From contig JANBQS010000217.1 of the NCBI GenBank assembly GCA_027577415.1, positions 1 through 25,912 of the forward strand: DNA of 25,912 nt. Reading direction: 5' to 3'. Under the pieces are notes generated by a model that was given only the letters and a program-made list of their open reading frames with translations, was not told where the DNA came from and did no database searches. Numbering within the stretch: position 1 is the stretch's first letter; each line of letters opens with the position of its first letter. This document shows positions 25,744-25,912 of the stretch, piece by piece. The position numbers were made by a program, and so were the translations under genes. The stretch comes from Coemansia sp. RSA 922 (Eukaryota > Kickxellomycota > Kickxellomycetes > Kickxellales > Kickxellaceae).

Positions 25744-25912
25744 AGTAGAGAGGGGGTTAGAGAGGGGTTAGAGAGGGTTAGAGAGAGAGGGGGTTAGAGA
25801 GGGGTTAGAAGAGAGAGAGGGGTTAGAAGAGAGGGGTTAGAAGAGAGAGAGAGGGGGTTAGAGAGAGAGGTTAGAAAGAAGAGAGAGAGGGGTTAGAGAG
25901 AGAGGTTAGAAG
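25744..25912 (+). repeat. Heterogeneous G-rich TTAGA(GA)nG2-5 array at the window end
   Basis: Eleven TTAGA occurrences, 10-22 bp apart, each preceded by two to five G. Between them are GA runs of variable length, sometimes with an extra A (TTAGAAGA). The strand shown is purine-only apart from the TT of each unit. The array continues to the last base of the window. The G-rich strand points to the right end, the orientation expected of a telomere, but the unit is not canonical TTAGGG. A telomere-like or subtelomeric minisatellite is equally possible. Confidence 0.7.

Noticed and set aside
1..25912. tRNA, rRNA, CRISPR or transposase genes
   Set aside because: I found no tRNA B-box in a cloverleaf context, no rRNA-like sequence, no regular spacer array and no transposase or integrase motif in any frame.
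25744..25912. Canonical TTAGGG telomere
   Set aside because: No TTAGGG unit occurs; the array is TTAGA with GA runs, so it is reported only as telomere-like.

Overview
The window looks like a piece of an intron-poor, probably early-diverging fungal genome. This is inferred from gene content: an endopolyphosphatase of the Ppn1 type, a dysferlin-domain protein of the Mug65/Spo73/peroxin type, and a PAC1/LIS1 protein with the insertion between WD blades that fungal PAC1 proteins carry. Introns are short (69-94 bp) with GTAAGT/GTACAG donors, and intergenic DNA is AT-rich. I cannot name the species. Both edges look like places where an assembly breaks: the left edge lies in a repeated gene-family flank, and the right edge in a G-rich TTAGA array.

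There are two kinds of territory. Conserved single-copy genes fill 2498-10173 (dysferlin-domain protein, Elp3, FHIP/FAM160 protein) and 15257-22080 (UBAC2/Dsc2-like rhomboid pseudoprotease, PPxY-tailed membrane protein, Ppn1, Nup49/58-like coiled-coil nucleoporin, PAC1/LIS1). They sit in divergent or tandem pairs with 230-300 bp spacers. PAC1 and FHIP both belong to dynein/early-endosome transport.

The other territory (1-2497, 10174-15256, 22081-25912) is AT-rich, repeat-laden and holds small intronless genes of 118-165 codons that I do not recognise. Five are intact (1323-1679 -, 10922-11287 +, 12950-13447 +, 14444-14842 +, 25234-25620 +), one is decayed (22785-23186 -), and one off the left edge is represented only by its promoter. 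They share a stereotyped layout: a TATA-like box 96-109 nt before the start codon, a pyrimidine-rich leader and no signal peptide. Four share a C-terminal pattern, Y-x-hydrophobic, then 20-25 residues, then [EN]P[SE][FY].

The most notable observation is that genes 1 and 2 have proteins only about 35-40% identical, while about 385 bp of their 3' flanks are about 94% identical, with a 129-bp core differing at one base. The two copies lie in inverted orientation around the conserved block. CRE-like sites (ATGACGTAAT and variants) lie 110-130 bp upstream of the TATA box of several of these genes. This suggests a lineage-specific, rapidly diversifying, co-regulated small-protein family in a dynamic, possibly subtelomeric region. 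Its function is unknown.
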